Shown here in pieces: positions 33,676 to 46,000 of a DNA stretch of 64,000 bases (its first letter is position 1; each line of letters begins with the position of its first letter). The position numbers and the translations under genes are program-made. Origin of the DNA: Prochilodus magdalenae (Eukaryota > Chordata > Actinopteri > Characiformes > Prochilodontidae); assembly GCA_024036415.1 (NCBI GenBank), contig JAMWET010002871.1, positions 75,001-139,000 of the forward strand. The letters are read 5' to 3'. The notes below the pieces were generated by a model, which saw only the letters and a program-made list of their open reading frames with translations, was not told the origin of the DNA and ran no database searches.

Positions 33676-35535
33676 GTGAGGAACGAAGGATGAGTAAACG
33701 AGTGCAGGTAAGTATGGCTGTGGATTAGTGCTTGGGGAACTCCCCTTAATGAGCATGTGAAGTCTGGTGGCTCTCGGGCGAAGGAAACAGCTGTGCTTGG
33801 GTGGGTGAAAAAATGACTGGGACTCTATAGGAGGAACGAGGGATGAGTAAACGACAGATAGACGAGAGCGGGTCAGTATGGCTGTGGATTAGTGCTTGGG
33901 GAACTCCACTTAGTGAGCATGTGAAGTGTAGTGGCTCGCGGGTGAAGGAAACTGCCGAGCTTGGGTGGGTCAAAAAATGACTGGGACTCTATGGGAGGAA
34001 CGAGGGATGAGTAAACGACAGATAGACGAGTGCGGGTCAGTATGGCTGTGGATTAGTGCTTGGGGAACTCCCCTTAGTGAGCATGTGAAGTCTGGTGGCT
34101 CTAAGGCGAAGGAAACAGCCGCGCTTGGGTGGGTCAAAAAATGACTGGGACTCTATGGGAGGAATGAGGGATGAATAAACGACAGATAGAGGAGTGCGGG
34201 TCAGTATGGCTGTGGACTAGTGCTTGGGAACCTGCCCTTAGTGAGCATGTGAAGTGTAGTGGCTCGCGGGTGAAGGAAACTGCCGTACTTGGGTGGGTCA
34301 AAAAATGACTGGGACTCTATGGGAGGAACGAGGGATGAGTAAACGACAGACAGACGAGTGCGGGTCAGTATGGCTGTGGATTAGTGCTTGGGGACCTCCC
34401 CTTAGTGAGCATGTGAAGTCTGGTGGCTCTCGGGTGAAGGAAACAGCTGCGCTTGGGTGGGTCAAAAAATGACTGGGACTCTATGGGAGGAACGAGGGAT
34501 GAATAAACGACAGATAGATGAGTGTGGGTCAGTATGGCTGTGGATTAGTGCTTGGGGACCTCCCCTTAGTGAGCATGTGAAGTCTGGTGGCTCTCGGGTG
34601 AAGGAAACAGCCGCGCTTGGGTGGGTCCAAAAATGACTGGGACTCTATGGGAGGAACGAGGGATGAGTAAATGACAGATAGATGAGTGTGGGGAACTCCC
34701 CTTAGTGGCTGTGGGTGGTGGCTCGCGGGGGAAACCTCCTCTACTGGGACTCTATGAGCACCGATAGAGGAGGGTCAGTGTGGATTAGTGCTCTTAGTGA
34801 GGCGCGGGTGAAAGAAACAGTCGCGCTTGGGTGGGTCAAAAATGACTGGGACTCTATGGGAGGAACGAGGGATGAATAAACGACCGATAGAGGAGTGCGG
34901 GTCAGTATGGCTGTGGATTAGTGCTTGAGGACCTCCCCTTAGTGAGCATGTGAAGTCTGGTGGCTCGCGGGTGAAAGAAACAGTCGCGCTTGGGTGGGTC
35001 AAAAAATGACTGGGACTCTATGGGAGGAACGAGGGATGAGTAAACGACAGATAGACGAGTGTGGGTCAGTATGGCTGTGGGTTAGTGCTTGGGGACCTCC
35101 CCTTAGTGAGCATGTGAAGTCTGGTGGCTCTCGGGTGAAGGAAACAGCCGCGCTTGGGTGGGTCAAAAAATGACTGGGACTCTATGGGAGGAACGAGGGA
35201 TGAATAAACGACAGATAGAGGAGTGCGGGTCAGTATGGCTGTGGGTTAGTGCTTGGGGACCTCCCCTTAGTGAGCATGTGAAGTCTGGTGGCTCTCGGGC
35301 GAAGGAAACAGCCACGCTTGGGTGGGTCAAAAAATGACTGGGACTCTATGGGAGGAACGAGGGATGAATAAACGACAGATAGAGGAGTGCGGGTCAGTAT
35401 GGCTGTGGGTTAGTGCTTGGGGACCTGCCCTTAGTGTGTATGTGAAGTTTCGCGCCTCTAGGCCGAACGAAACAGCCGGCTTTAGAGGGGTCCAAAAATG
35501 ACTGGGACTCTATGGGAGGAACGAGGGATGCGAAA
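33676..35535 (+). repeat. 164-bp satellite-like tandem array, about 11 copies
   Basis: The word ggaacgagggatgagtaaac recurs every 164 bp (offsets 33841, 34005, 34169 checked). Units include gtcagtatggctgtggatta, ttagtgagcatgtgaagtct and atgactgggactctatggga. One unit around 34680-34830 is shortened and scrambled, and the last unit (35430-35535) is strongly altered. No gene is present. Confidence 0.95.
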
Positions 35536-35637
35536 CAAAAAGGAGAAACAAACGAGTGCGGGTCAATTAAACACTGTATTCCTGCTGTGCCCCGAGCTAG
35601 TGTATCCGATTTGGTGTCTCTAGGTTGTCCTCACTGC

Positions 35638-37720
35638 CTTAACCATGAGTCATGCCTTCACCTCATTCACCCGGAGCCCTGCCTTTACTGTCATCAGTTT
35701 GAGCCATGGCTTCACTCCTTTAGCCACTGCCTTTAACAGGAGCTATGCCCTGCCTGCCTTCACTGCCTTCACCCTCAGCCATGCCTTAACTTGCTTCATC
35801 CTCATTCATGCCTTCACTGCCTTCATCTTTACCCATGACTTCACTGCCTTAACACTGACCCCTTCCTTTACTGCTTTTATCCTAATCCCGGCAGAGGCAT
35901 GGGTTAGACAGAAGACAGTGAAGGCAGAGAAGGCATGTCCTCACTGTCTTCAACCTAACCCATGCCCTTACCGTCTTCATCCTGACCCCTGCCTCCACTG
36001 CCTTAACACGGTCCCGTGCCTTGATCCTTCATAGCCTTTAAATTACTCTATGCTGTGATCCTGGCCCATGCTTTTACTGCCTCTGTTCTTCTCTTCTAGG
36101 CTGTCACTGCCTTTATCCAGACTCAGGCCTTCACTGCCTCTTACCTCTTATCCATGCCTTTACTGCCTTTACCCTGATCCATGTCTTTACTGCTTTCACC
36201 CTGACCCAGGCCTTTACCCTAAGCCATGCCTTCACTGCCTTCGCTGTCTTTGCCCTAAGCCATGCCTTCACTGCCTTCACTGTCTTTGCCCTAAGCCGTG
36301 CCTTCACTGCCTTCACTGTCTTTGCCCTAAGCCGTGCCTTCACTGTCTTTTCCCTTAGCCATGCCTTCACTGCCTTCACTGTCTTTGCTCTAAGCCCTGC
36401 CTTCACTGCCTTCACTGTCTTTGCCCTAAGCCATGCCTTCACTGCCTTCACTGTCTTTGCCCTAAGCCATGCGTTCTCTGCCTTTACTGCCTTTGCCCTA
36501 AGCTATGCCTTCACTGCCTTCACTGTCTTTGCCCTAAGCCATGCCTTCACTGCCTTCACTGTCTTTGCCCTAAGCCATGCCTTCACTGCCTTCACTGTCT
36601 TTGCCCTAAGCCATGCCTTCACTGCCTTTACTGCCTTTGCCCTAAGCTGTGCCTTCACTGTCTTTGCCCTAAGCCATGCCTTCACTGCCTTCACTGTCTT
36701 TGCCCTAAGCCATGCGTTCTCTGCCTTTACTGCCTTTGCCCTAAGCTGTGCCTTCACTGCCTTCACTGTCTTTGCCCTAAGCCATGCCTTCACTGCCTTC
36801 ACTGTCTTTGCCCTAAGCCATGCGTTCTCTGCCTTTACTGCCTTTGCCCTAAGCCATGCCTTCACTGCCTTCACTGTCTTCACCCTAAGCCATGCCTTCA
36901 CTGCCTTCACTGTCTTTGCCCTAAGCCATGCCTTCACTGCCTTCACTGTCTTTGCCCTAAGCCATGCCTTCACTGCCTTCACTGTCTTTGCCCTAAGCCA
37001 TGCCTTCACTGTCTTTGCCCTAAGCCATGCGTTCTCTGCCTTCACTGTCTTTGCCCTAAGCCATGCCTTCACTGCCTTCACTGCCTTTGCCCTAAGCTGT
37101 GCCTTCACTGCCTTCACTGTCTTTGCCCTAAGCCGTGCCTTCACTGCCTTCACTGTCTTTACCCTAAGCCATGCCTTCACTGCCTTCACTGTCTTTGCAC
37201 TAAGCCATGCCTTCACTGCCTTCACTGTCTTTGCCCTAAGCCATGCCTTCTCTGCCTTTACTGTCTTTGCCTTCACTGCCTTCACTGCCTTCACCTTCAG
37301 CCATGCCTTCACTCCCTTCACCCTGTCCCATCCCTCCTTCTAACCACACACCTCCACTGCCATCAACTTATCCTATACTGCCCCCCTAAACCACACAGTC
37401 ACTGCCTTCCTGACACATGTCATTACTGCCTTCATCCTGACCCAGGCCTTCACTGCCTCTATCCTTATCCATGCCTTTACTGCCTTTACCCTGATCCATG
37501 TCTTTACTGCTTTCACCCTGACCCAGGTCTTTGCCCTAAGCCAAGCCTTCTCTGGATTCACTTTAAACCATATCTCCAGTGCCATCACTCTGAGCAACAC
37601 CTTTACTGCCTTCAGCTTAAGCCATGGTTTCACTGCCTTTACCTTGTGCCATGCCTTTACTCCGAGCAATGCCTTTGCTTCATTCACCCTGAGCCATGCC
37701 TTCACTGGCTTCACTCTGGA
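35638..37720 (+). repeat. 36-bp tandem array with degenerate borders
   Basis: The core (36180-37330) repeats gccatgccttcactgccttc followed by actgtctttgccctaa, 36 bp with an internal 12-bp rhythm. Borders at 35638-36180 and 37400-37720 hold diverged units with catgcctt and cctgaccc words. Because 36 is a multiple of three, several frames stay open (272 codons on the minus strand, 36503-37321, a VKAVKAWLRAKT repeat). I do not regard these as genes. Confidence 0.95.
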
Positions 37721-37740
37721 ACTCCCCGACTCCTGGGCCC

Positions 37741-37896
37741 GTTTTTTTTTTTTTTTGGAAGGGGAGAATAAAGAGGTAGTGTTTCTCTGTGTTTCTGCAG
37801 GGGGATCAGAGGGGACTGCATGTTCAGACCAGTCCCACATCTCCGACTATATGTGTGCATGAATAGAAAGAGAGAGAGAGAGAGAGAGAGAGAGTG
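37741..37896 (+). repeat. poly(T) and (GA)n tracts
   Basis: An 18-base T-run at about 37741-37757 and a gaga run at about 37868-37894, with about 110 bp of non-repeat sequence between. Confidence 0.8.
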
Positions 37897-38081
37897 AGAG
37901 AGAGTACCAGTTAGTAAGAAAATGTCAATGTGTCAAAATCTGCTTTGCTGTTTAGTCATGTTAAGTGAGACTTAGCTTTCCGAATTTTAACCCCTTACCC
38001 CAATTGTAGTGGCATTTCTGGTGTTCAATGTTTACTTCCTTAAAGCACCTGAGCTACGAATGATTTAGCATCGTAGCAAAT

Positions 38082-38290
38082 GCATTTACGGTATTTAGCT
38101 GACGCTCTTATCCAGAGCGACTTACAAGGTTAATCATATTACAGATAGGCCAATGTAGTGTTAGGAGTCTTGCCCAAGGACTCTTATTGGTGTAGCACAG
38201 CCACTCAGCCCAGGATTCAAACCCCAGTCTCCCACGTGTGGTGGTGGCTACTTGGCGGATAGTGGTGTTATCCACTAAGCTACACCAACC
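38082..38290 (-). mobile_element. tRNA-derived SINE, minus copy 2
   Basis: Same family as 31345-31555: gacgctcttatccagagcga, cttacaaggtt, aggccaatgtagtgttagga, ggattcaaaccccagtctcc. Read on the minus strand it begins with a ggtgtagcttagtggataac-like head (A box) and carries a B-box-like ggtttgaatcc. Confidence 0.7.
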
Positions 38291-39131
38291 AGGTTCAGAC
38301 ATGTGACATAATGCATAGGTGTTTTCAGGAATATGGCCACACGTTTTTATCTATTGCCATAGATAACAGTATAGCGATATAGTGCTAGATTCCACATAAC
38401 CATGTTTGTTTGAGATTGCCTAACAACTGGACACGGTTTGAGGCAACCATGCATTAAGGCATGCAGCTCCAAAGATGCTCATTGGCAAGGTATACGCATT
38501 TAACACCTGTTAGCTACATTAGCCTTGTGCTAAATCTACTGAAGCAAACTTCAGACACCCAAACCTGTCGTGGCTGATTCCATGCGCTGCTGTCTTTGTC
38601 AAACTATCACTTTATTTTTCTCTTCATTGTGCTCCCTCTCCCTATCTGTCCCTCACTGCCTGGCAGCGTACTAGACTGCGGGCCGTTTTATTGTGCGCTG
38701 CTAAACAACATGCTCAGGGTCAGGGTTAATGTGGACTATGCTGTGGTCAGCGCATGTGGGAAAAGGGAAAAGATTGGTTACCTCTGAACACGCTCCGGGG
38801 TCACACAGGAACACACAAACCCACAGGATGAAGAACAAAGGCACGATACACTCACTCGCAGTTGGAACAGCATTCTGTTTTTCACTTTCATGTCATTTCT
38901 TTCTCTCAGCGTTTTTCACTCGTAGGGAGGAATGGCATCAAAGAGAGAGTCTTCAGCTCACAGAGAGAGTGATGGGCAACAAGGAAATGCAAATGGGTTA
39001 CATTTTTTTCTTTTCTCTGTCTTTCTACGCTTGTGGGACTGTAGTGGCACATGTGAATCTGTCTGGTGGCTTGCACTGGTGTCTCTTGGACTTCTGGGAC
39101 ATGCATGCACATACCCTCTCTCACTCTCTTA
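38291..39131. other. unique intergenic stretch
   Basis: No gene is recognised. The part at 38580-38780 is non-repetitive and could be conserved, but this is only an impression. Confidence 0.3.
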
Positions 39132-39386
39132 ATATCGTGGCTGTCCAAAGAAAAACAAGTATCTCCAAAATGGCAACTTTACAGGAGACGGCAAAAACCT
39201 CATTCGATTTGAATGGGCGTCAATGGAACCAGACGTCTTTCCAAGCACTTTTGGCCCATTTCTGTTGGTCCGTTCATCATGCAGTTCTCAGACAGTGTAA
39301 ACGGCAGCTGCTGTTTTCCAATGATGTATAAAACTCAAAATGGACAAAAATGGAGCTACATGTTTTTCATTGGACAGCGACGATAT
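39132..39386 (+). mobile_element. MITE family copy e
   Basis: A 255-bp copy in plus orientation with ends atatcgtggctgtccaaaga and attggacagcgacgatat. Confidence 0.9.
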
Positions 39387-39849
39387 AAGAGATTTGGTTA
39401 CAGAAACTCTTCAGCAGAGATTTTGAAACGTGCCTTTTGACTCTTGTGACACCAACTCATGACGTAGGTTGTGCATGTTTCATGCCTGATGATATTATAT
39501 TGGCTCCAATTGCTGGATTTGCCACAATGGCTTTGTTTATGTGTCAGGAATAGTGCAGGTTAATTGCAGGGGGAATAATAAGGAAATGCATTTAGATCAC
39601 ACCTCAGTGCCTTGTTTTCCACCTTGTCAGTCAGGCAGCCGTAGCAGTAGTTTGAATAAACCAGGCCTCACTTTGTTTCTATAGCTACCAGCTCCTCCCT
39701 CAGTCTATATAGATGAGACCCAAACACCATAGTACCTTTCTACATGGAACCTATGACCCAGGCCTTTGCATTTTGGTCTGTCAGCTACCTTCAGGAATCC
39801 ACACACGAGACGGCAGACTATAGGGCATGGGCAAAGTTCATGAAAAATC
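39387..39849. other. unassigned intergenic stretch
   Basis: No gene is recognised. Confidence 0.4.
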
Positions 39850-40480
39850 TACACTGGTTGAAGTAGGCCATTCTGAACAGCTGTGCAGAGTGCACATTCA
39901 GATCAAACGGGACCTGGCAAGTGCTTACAACCACTTCTGGTCAGTATGAATACGTTGTGATGCCCTATGGGTTTGCCAGTGCGCCATCTGTGCACCTTTA
40001 TCATTCGGAATAGCCAATATGGATTTACTCTGCAAGCTTGGAGAAGAGCTTTGGTCACAAGAGTGGCATTGCCAAGTCTATTAAAGACAGACTGTGTATT
40101 AAGGCTGATAAATGACGTTGTAATTGTCCTACTTCTCTTTTAGTAGCATGTGGTTGGTGGTCTACATTTTAAGGAGCACAAGGTGCAGGAGGTGCAGATC
40201 GTATCCGAAGACTACTTGGGTTTCCGTAGACCCAAACCTCCACCGGTCGTCCTTAAAAACCTCAGCACGGTTCCAAAACTGTTGATGGTGCTCCTCAAAG
40301 GTGCAACACACAGCCCGGCAGATGAGGGGGAGTCCAAACAGCTCACAGATTGCTTCACTGTAGTCTTCCTTCTGTGCCAACTATGTCTTGACAAGTCATT
40401 TGTCCTGGAACTGAATGCCTCCAAGGTGAGGGATGCCTTTTCCCAATGTCATAAGAGTCCAGGTAGTCCAATCCCAACGT
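39850..40480 (+). pseudogene. Ty3/gypsy-type pol remnant (reverse transcriptase to RNase H)
   Basis: At 39937-39999 the plus strand encodes TTTSGQYEYVVMPYGFASAP, the gypsy reverse transcriptase block around (Y)E(Y)..MPFG....P. Further on (40150-40540) come a YLGF block, LLMVLLKGATHSPADEGESK and FVLELNASKV. These correspond to the RT-RNase H linker and to the start of RNase H (usual FVVEVDAS), with the first catalytic Asp changed to Asn. Stops and frameshifts break it and no LTR is seen nearby. Confidence 0.7.
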
Positions 40481-41285
40481 CACCGGTTGCCTTTTTCTTG
40501 GAAACAGTAAGACATTCTAATCTCATAAACCAGGAATGACCAGCAATCCAGACATCCCTTTAATAATCATATCACACTGGATCATAGTTCATAATTCTGT
40601 ACACCTGGTCACACATGTCCCTCATCAACTCTTCACCTTAGGTCACTCACATTAAATCGATTACATCTCTAAATCTTACTTTGCTGTCCCTAGGTCAATT
40701 CACCACTGGACATCATTTGGTAGAAGGGCTGTTCCAACCATTGTTGGCCCATTTTGCAATACGTGAGGAGACTGTAAATGACCTGTAAGTGAGGGCATAT
40801 CTGGGACATCAATACCTAGACTAAGGAGGGCCAAAAAGTCTTGGGAGCCATCCAAGATCATCTCGGACAGCTGATGCAGTGCCTTTAGGGCAGATCTCCC
40901 AGTTCTCCCATTCTATTCCCATAAGAGTTCCAGTTTGGGACAGGTTTGGATGCTTAGCAGGAGTCATGTCCACAGAGTAATGACACCTATGGTTCTTTCC
41001 GCTGATTAGCTTTAGTACGCAGCGTGGGCAAGGATACAGGCAGATAAGACATGAGCCAGGATAGGCCATGGGATAAGTTGTCACTGAAGGCCTGGGTTAG
41101 AGTCAAGGCATGAGACAGGGCAGTGTAAACCTGGTTCTTGGTGATGGCATAGGCTATGTTGGAAGGCAGTGAGTCAGGTTGACTTCCAGGTGATGAAACG
41201 AGAGGATAAACATGAACTCAGCAAAGAAAGAAATTGTTAGTAAGGGATGGTTTGAACGAAAGAACTGGAGCACTATATGTGTCTT
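40481..41285. other. probable retroelement flank and unassigned DNA
   Basis: No clear family. It may include eroded pol sequence following the gypsy remnant. Confidence 0.35.
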
Positions 41286-41650
41286 GTGCATGTAGTTTGT
41301 TTAGCAAGTATGCTAATAAGCTATCATAGTAGCTAATCTATCTGATCTTTTATTACGTTTTTAAGGAATCTGATTTGCAACCGACGTCTAGATTAGCTAG
41401 CAGCTTCACATGCCTTGACCCTAACCCAGCCTTTAACTTATCCTGTGCTGTCATCCTGGTCCATGCCTTAACTGCCTTCATCCAGCCCAAGGTGCTACTG
41501 CCCCGCCAGCCTAACCTGTGCCATCACCAACTTGATATGATTGTTCAGTTTGCAGTTTGTATAGCAAGTATGCTAATAAGCTAGCACAGTAGCTAATCCG
41601 GTTGACCATTTAAAGGATTGTGATCTGTGACCAACTAGGCTAGCAGCTTC
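41286..41650 (+). repeat. two direct copies of an about 100-bp block
   Basis: The blocks 41286-41400 and 41546-41650 share agcaagtatgctaataagct, agtagctaatc and ttgtgatct-like words about 257 bp apart. The intervening part contains diverged words of the 36-bp array (ccatgccttaactgccttca). Confidence 0.65.
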
Positions 41651-42199
41651 AGCTAAATTAACTATTGTGCTAGCGTGTACACTTGCTAGCCAAACTACCT
41701 GCTAGCGAACTATTTTCAGTTGCTTTGCCTCTTTCTTTTCCTGCTAGTAGGGCTAGGAATTCTGTCCATCAGACCAAAGACTTTTCTACATCCTGGATTT
41801 GCTGTGATATCGAACCTGAAGGCACCACTAGCTGCTCAAGCTAACTGCAAATAATGGTGCCTTGACCCGAGGGTGACTGGAATCTGAGTTGCTGACTCGA
41901 GTCCCCATCTCTGGCCTGCTATATTGAGGAGCAATAAATAAGATAACAGTCGGAGGAGAGAAAGCCTGAAAAGTGTTCTGCCCCAGTATTCCTGGGCTGC
42001 AATTAAAGCCTGACATTGAATCAGCTGTATCATTGTTTACAGTGAAGAGCCCGGTTGGACTATGCCATTCAGAATGGGTGCAGAGGGTCAGATTCCTTGG
42101 TGGAGTAACGTAATGCTAACGCACCTTTGAACAGGCAGTCTTTTCTTTTAATTACATCTGTAAACCGCTGCATGTGTGGTTGTGTGTACGCTTGTGACA
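41651..42199. other. unassigned intergenic stretch
   Basis: No gene is recognised. Some gctagc-rich words. Confidence 0.4.
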
Positions 42200-42330
42200 G
42201 GAGCACCCGTCATAAATAGTTGAGGGCTTTGTGTGATAAAGCACGATGGTATCCTAAACTGTCAAATCAGAAACCACAAATAGCGCTCGCCGTGTAATTA
42301 GGGCTTGTAAAGGGCCGGATTGACTCCTCT
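42200..42330. promoter_or_regulatory. possible conserved regulatory block
   Basis: A short non-repetitive block with several transcription-factor-like words close together: tgtcaaatca (TALE homeodomain-like), aaccacaa (RUNX-like) and gtaatta (homeodomain-like). This is suggestive only; such words occur often by chance. Confidence 0.2.
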
Positions 42331-42886
42331 TGTTTTAGCTTTAGGAAACAAGAGCGAGGCAACGGGGGAGAGAGGGAGGAGGGCATTTCTCTACCTCCTC
42401 TTGCCCTCTGACTCACCTGCTCTTGGACAACGTGTGCCAATTTGTCTGTATGTGCCTTCCCTCTTTTCCCTGCCCATACAAATGCTGCGCGGGTCTAAAA
42501 ATAACTCGGAGTCTGGTTATCAGGACGAGGAGGAGTTCGAAGGCCCCTTCTGTTCTTTCTCAAGTGTGATGAGGTGTACGGCGGGGGAGACTGCGTGGGC
42601 CTTAACACCAGTCTGGTTGGAAAACTCTCCAAATATACCCAAATCTTTGTAGGCAGGAGCGATAAAGAGGGCGGCGGATGTATGTGGAAACTGCGGGGTC
42701 AGCAGATCAGAGGTGCTTTTCCCTTCTTTCTAGTGCCCTTAAACTCGTGCTTTAAGCCATCCCGCTCAAAACTTCAGTTTTGTAGTAGATACTGAACAAT
42801 TTAGAGTTTGAATCATAATTGAATTGAATCATAAGCCTGCAGTTTAAGGGGTTAAAGTGAAATATATATATATATATATATATATT
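42331..42886. other. unassigned stretch ending in a TA array
   Basis: No gene is recognised. A (TA)n run lies at about 42862-42886. Confidence 0.4.
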
Positions 42887-43950
42887 AGGGCTGCCCTCTA
42901 GAAGTCAACAAGTCGAATCGTCAGTCGGAGACCCTTTAAGTCAACTGAGAACCTTCAAGTCGACTGACAGCAGTGACGAGGGTTTTTTTCATAAAACAGA
43001 CTAAAGCTTACAAATATGCACAAGAACATTAGAAATTTAAAAAGACATTTTAATAATTATTAAAGGGGAATAATAAATATATATATAAGTGCTAGCTGGG
43101 CTGTGATGCATGCTTGCTGAAAAATCAAATCCGCTGAAGGAAGCTAAAGCTGTGAAGCTGAGAAACACGGGGGGAACGGTGTCTCAGAGAAAGTCTGGAG
43201 GAGTTTTTAAAGAAGAGAATCTGAACAAATGAAACCGAATTCTGCTCATCATTTAGTCAGACATCCAACACTGCTCCAAACGAGGGAGCTGACTTTCATT
43301 TTAGATATAATGGCTGCTTGTGGTGAAGGAAAAACGGACCGAAGACGTTTGTTTTATTATAACTCCATTATTTTAGAACCTAAATTACAGTTATTTATAT
43401 TTATTCATCTACAGCTGAGATTATTTTTATTTAAGGATAAGTACAGCCTGCCGATAAACAAGAAATAATTATTTCAGCGCAGGTAATATAATAAACGGTT
43501 TCAGGTCTACCATTCTTCTTATCATTTAAAAATAATTTAAATATGGACTAATCTGGTTTTATTTAGCAGGTCATTATTTATGAGAGATGAAAGGCGAAGG
43601 GTCCTCCTACTGAAGAAGCTGTTAGGAGTGAGATTAAAAAGACTATAAGCTATAAGCGCTAATGTTTAGCATAAATACGAGCTGCTGCCCGATGCTATAT
43701 CCTGTGATTAAAACAGGCTCCAGTTCAGATAGATGATCATAAGCCCCGCCTCTTTTAGTTCAGAAATGTGTTCCTGTGACTCTGCTGACTTTCTAAATGA
43801 GGAGGACATCAGATCTGAACCGTATGCAGATTGATTTACTGATTACTAGATAATTTACATGGAGAATAAACACGAACGAATAGTCGAATCGTTGGCCAGG
43901 ACGGGCGAATCCGATTCGACTGGCACATTTCTGAGTCATGTACAACGCTA
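42887..43950. mobile_element. unclassified non-coding element between two TA arrays
   Basis: The left edge starts tagggctgccctctagaagt, with aagtcgaatcgtcagtcgg following. The right edge contains aatagtcgaatcgttggcca and gaatccgattcgactgg. The TAGGGCTG-like start and gtcgaatcg words near both edges resemble hAT-type non-autonomous elements of fish. I could not find clean terminal inverted repeats or a target duplication, so the class is uncertain. Confidence 0.3.
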
Positions 43951-43970
43951 ATATATATATATATATATAT

Positions 43971-44225
43971 ACATCGTCGCTGTCCAAAGAAAAACAGGTA
44001 TCTCCAAAATGGCAACTTTACAGCAGAGGCCAAAAACCTCATTTCATTTGAATGGAAGTCAATGGAACCAGACGTCTTTTCAAGCAGTTTTGGGCCATTT
44101 CTGTTGGTCCATTGTTCATGGAAGTTCCACACAGGGTACATAGCAGCTCATGTTACTGAATGAGCCATAAAAGTAAAAATCAACAAAAATGGAGATACAT
44201 GTTTTTTTTCAGACAGCAACGATAT
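43971..44225 (+). mobile_element. MITE family copy f
   Basis: A 255-bp copy in plus orientation placed directly after a TA array. Ends are catcgtcgctgtccaaagaa and cagacagcaacgatat. Confidence 0.9.
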
Positions 44226-44227
44226 AC

Positions 44228-44870
44228 TGTATATACACTATATGACCAAGTCTGACCAACTTACCATCACATCTATAAGAGCTTGTTGGACATCCTATTT
44301 CAAACCTGGGGCCATTAACACAGAGTTGGCCCAACCTTTGTGGCTATAGCAGCCTCCATACTTCAAGATTTTGGAGTGTCTGTGGGAATTTGTGCCCATT
44401 CAGTTACCAAAAGCATTCATGAGGTCAGGCACTAATGTTGGCCGAAAAGGGCTGGCTCACAACGGACATTCCAATTCATCCCAAAGGTGTTACATAAGGT
44501 TGAGGTCGGCACTCTGTGCGGGTCATCGGAGTTCCTACTGTTGGCACTGTGCATGGGGTAGGTGGCATTTTCTTGGTATCCAGTAGACCCAGATCCGTCC
44601 ATCAGACCGCAGAGCAGTGAAGCATGATTAATCACTACATTTTTCCACCACTTCAAAGTCCAGTGGTGGGGTGCTATGCTCCTCTTTTGCCAACGCTTGG
44701 CATTGCCCACAGTAATTTTGGGCTAGTATGCAACTGCTCGGCCCATTCCATGAAGCTCCTGAAAGCTCTTGTGCTGACAATGCTTCCAGTGCCAGTTTGG
44801 AACTCGGTAGCAAGCAGCTTCTTACGAACTTTAATGACTTGTAGTCACTTCTAACTAACATTCTGAGATG
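44228..44870 (-). pseudogene. Tc1 element remnant with internal deletions
   Basis: The left side has tacactatatgaccaagt and gagcttgttggacatcctat, typical of a fish Tc1 family whose ends read acactatatggac. Transposase traces lie on the minus strand: words such as aattcatcccaaaggtgtta, agaccgcagagcagtgaagc and gtccagtggtggggtgctat mark the normal order of this family. Several parts are deleted and frames are broken. It is sandwiched between MITE copies f and g with almost no spacer. Confidence 0.75.
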
Positions 44871-44871
44871 C

Positions 44872-45120
44872 ATATCGTCGCTGTCCAATGAAAAACATGT
44901 ATCTCCATTTTAGTTGATTTTTACTTTTATGCATCCTTTGATCACACAAGCTGTTGTTTACATAGTGTGAAAATTTAATTGATGAATGAACCAACAGAAA
45001 TGGCCCAAACCTGCTCGAAAGGCGTCTGGTTCCATTGACTTACATTAAAATCAGATTTGGTTTTTGCCCTCTCCTGTAAAGTTTTGGAGATACTTGTTTT
45101 TCTTTGGACAGCGACGATAT
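44872..45120 (-). mobile_element. MITE family copy g
   Basis: A 249-bp copy in minus orientation with ends atatcgtcgctgtccaatga and tttggacagcgacgatat. A short internal deletion lies near the right end (gtaaagttttggagatac). Confidence 0.9.
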
Positions 45121-45129
45121 GCTTGTGCC

Positions 45130-46000
45130 AGTTCCCAGGCGGACCTAAAATGAGTCACCTTACGAGCTAAAGGTGGTAGCAACAGCTCCTGCAGATGGCG
45201 CTGCGTGAGGATGATGAGACTATGAATACCTATGGGATGTGAGTGACGGGATCCAAAGATTGAGAAGAGATGGCATGGTGCAGCGAATGTCTCGCTCCAT
45301 GTGTGGAAAATAGTCTAAAGCAGATAGTTAATGACTGGCTAAAAGGAGGGATTGCAGTTGGGTGAGCCCAAGGTCCATATTTCCATATCCCACTTCTGAC
45401 ACCAGTGTGGCGCCAGCATAGATCTCGCAGGATGCAAAAATGATCCCAGTCGGACATAAAATGAGTCACCTAACGAGCTAAAGGTGGTAGTAACTGGAGG
45501 CTCCTGCAGATGGCACTGCACGAAGATGATGAGACTATAAACTCCTGCGGGGTGTGAGTGACGGGATTCAAAGATTGAGAAGAGACGGCATGGTGCATGT
45601 GTGGAAAATGGTCTAAAGCAGAAAGTTAATGACTGGCTAAAAGGAGGGATTGCAGTTGGCTGTGCCCAAGGTCCATATTTCCATATCCCACTTCTGACAC
45701 CAGTGTGGCGCCAGCACAGATCTCGCAGGATGCATTGCACTTTAAAGGCAAATGCTCTTTTATTGAACAGCCACTTCTACTACACGTCTAGTCTCCATTC
45801 ATGGTAGACACATAGACCCACATACCAACCCCACAGCCCAACAACAACAACAACAACTTGCCTACTACATTAAATTCTCTCTCCTTCCACAAGCGGGCAC
45901 TCCCAAGAGCGTACGTGTGCAGCCGCTCGGCATGGCCATGCCACCAGTGCTCCCTCAGCACCGCAAGCCTGGAGTGGGATGCTGCCATGCATGTTAATTA
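45130..46000 (-). mobile_element. LTR retroelement fragment with tRNA-Leu-type primer site, leader duplicated
   Basis: At 45687-45702 the plus strand reads cccacttctgacacca. On the minus strand this is tggtgtcagaagtggg, the complement of a vertebrate tRNA-Leu 3' end and so a likely primer-binding site. Beyond it (45703 to about 46000) is a candidate LTR with an aataaaag polyadenylation word on the minus strand (about 45755). On the other side the leader is present twice: 45147 and 45456 begin the same aaaatgagtcacc block, 309 bp apart, and the site recurs at 45387-45402. No gag or pol is seen. The outer LTR border is uncertain. Confidence 0.55.

Noticed and set aside
36503..37321. 272-codon Lys/Ala/Val-rich minus-strand frame
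   Set aside because: By-product of a 36-bp tandem repeat; other frames of the same array are also open.
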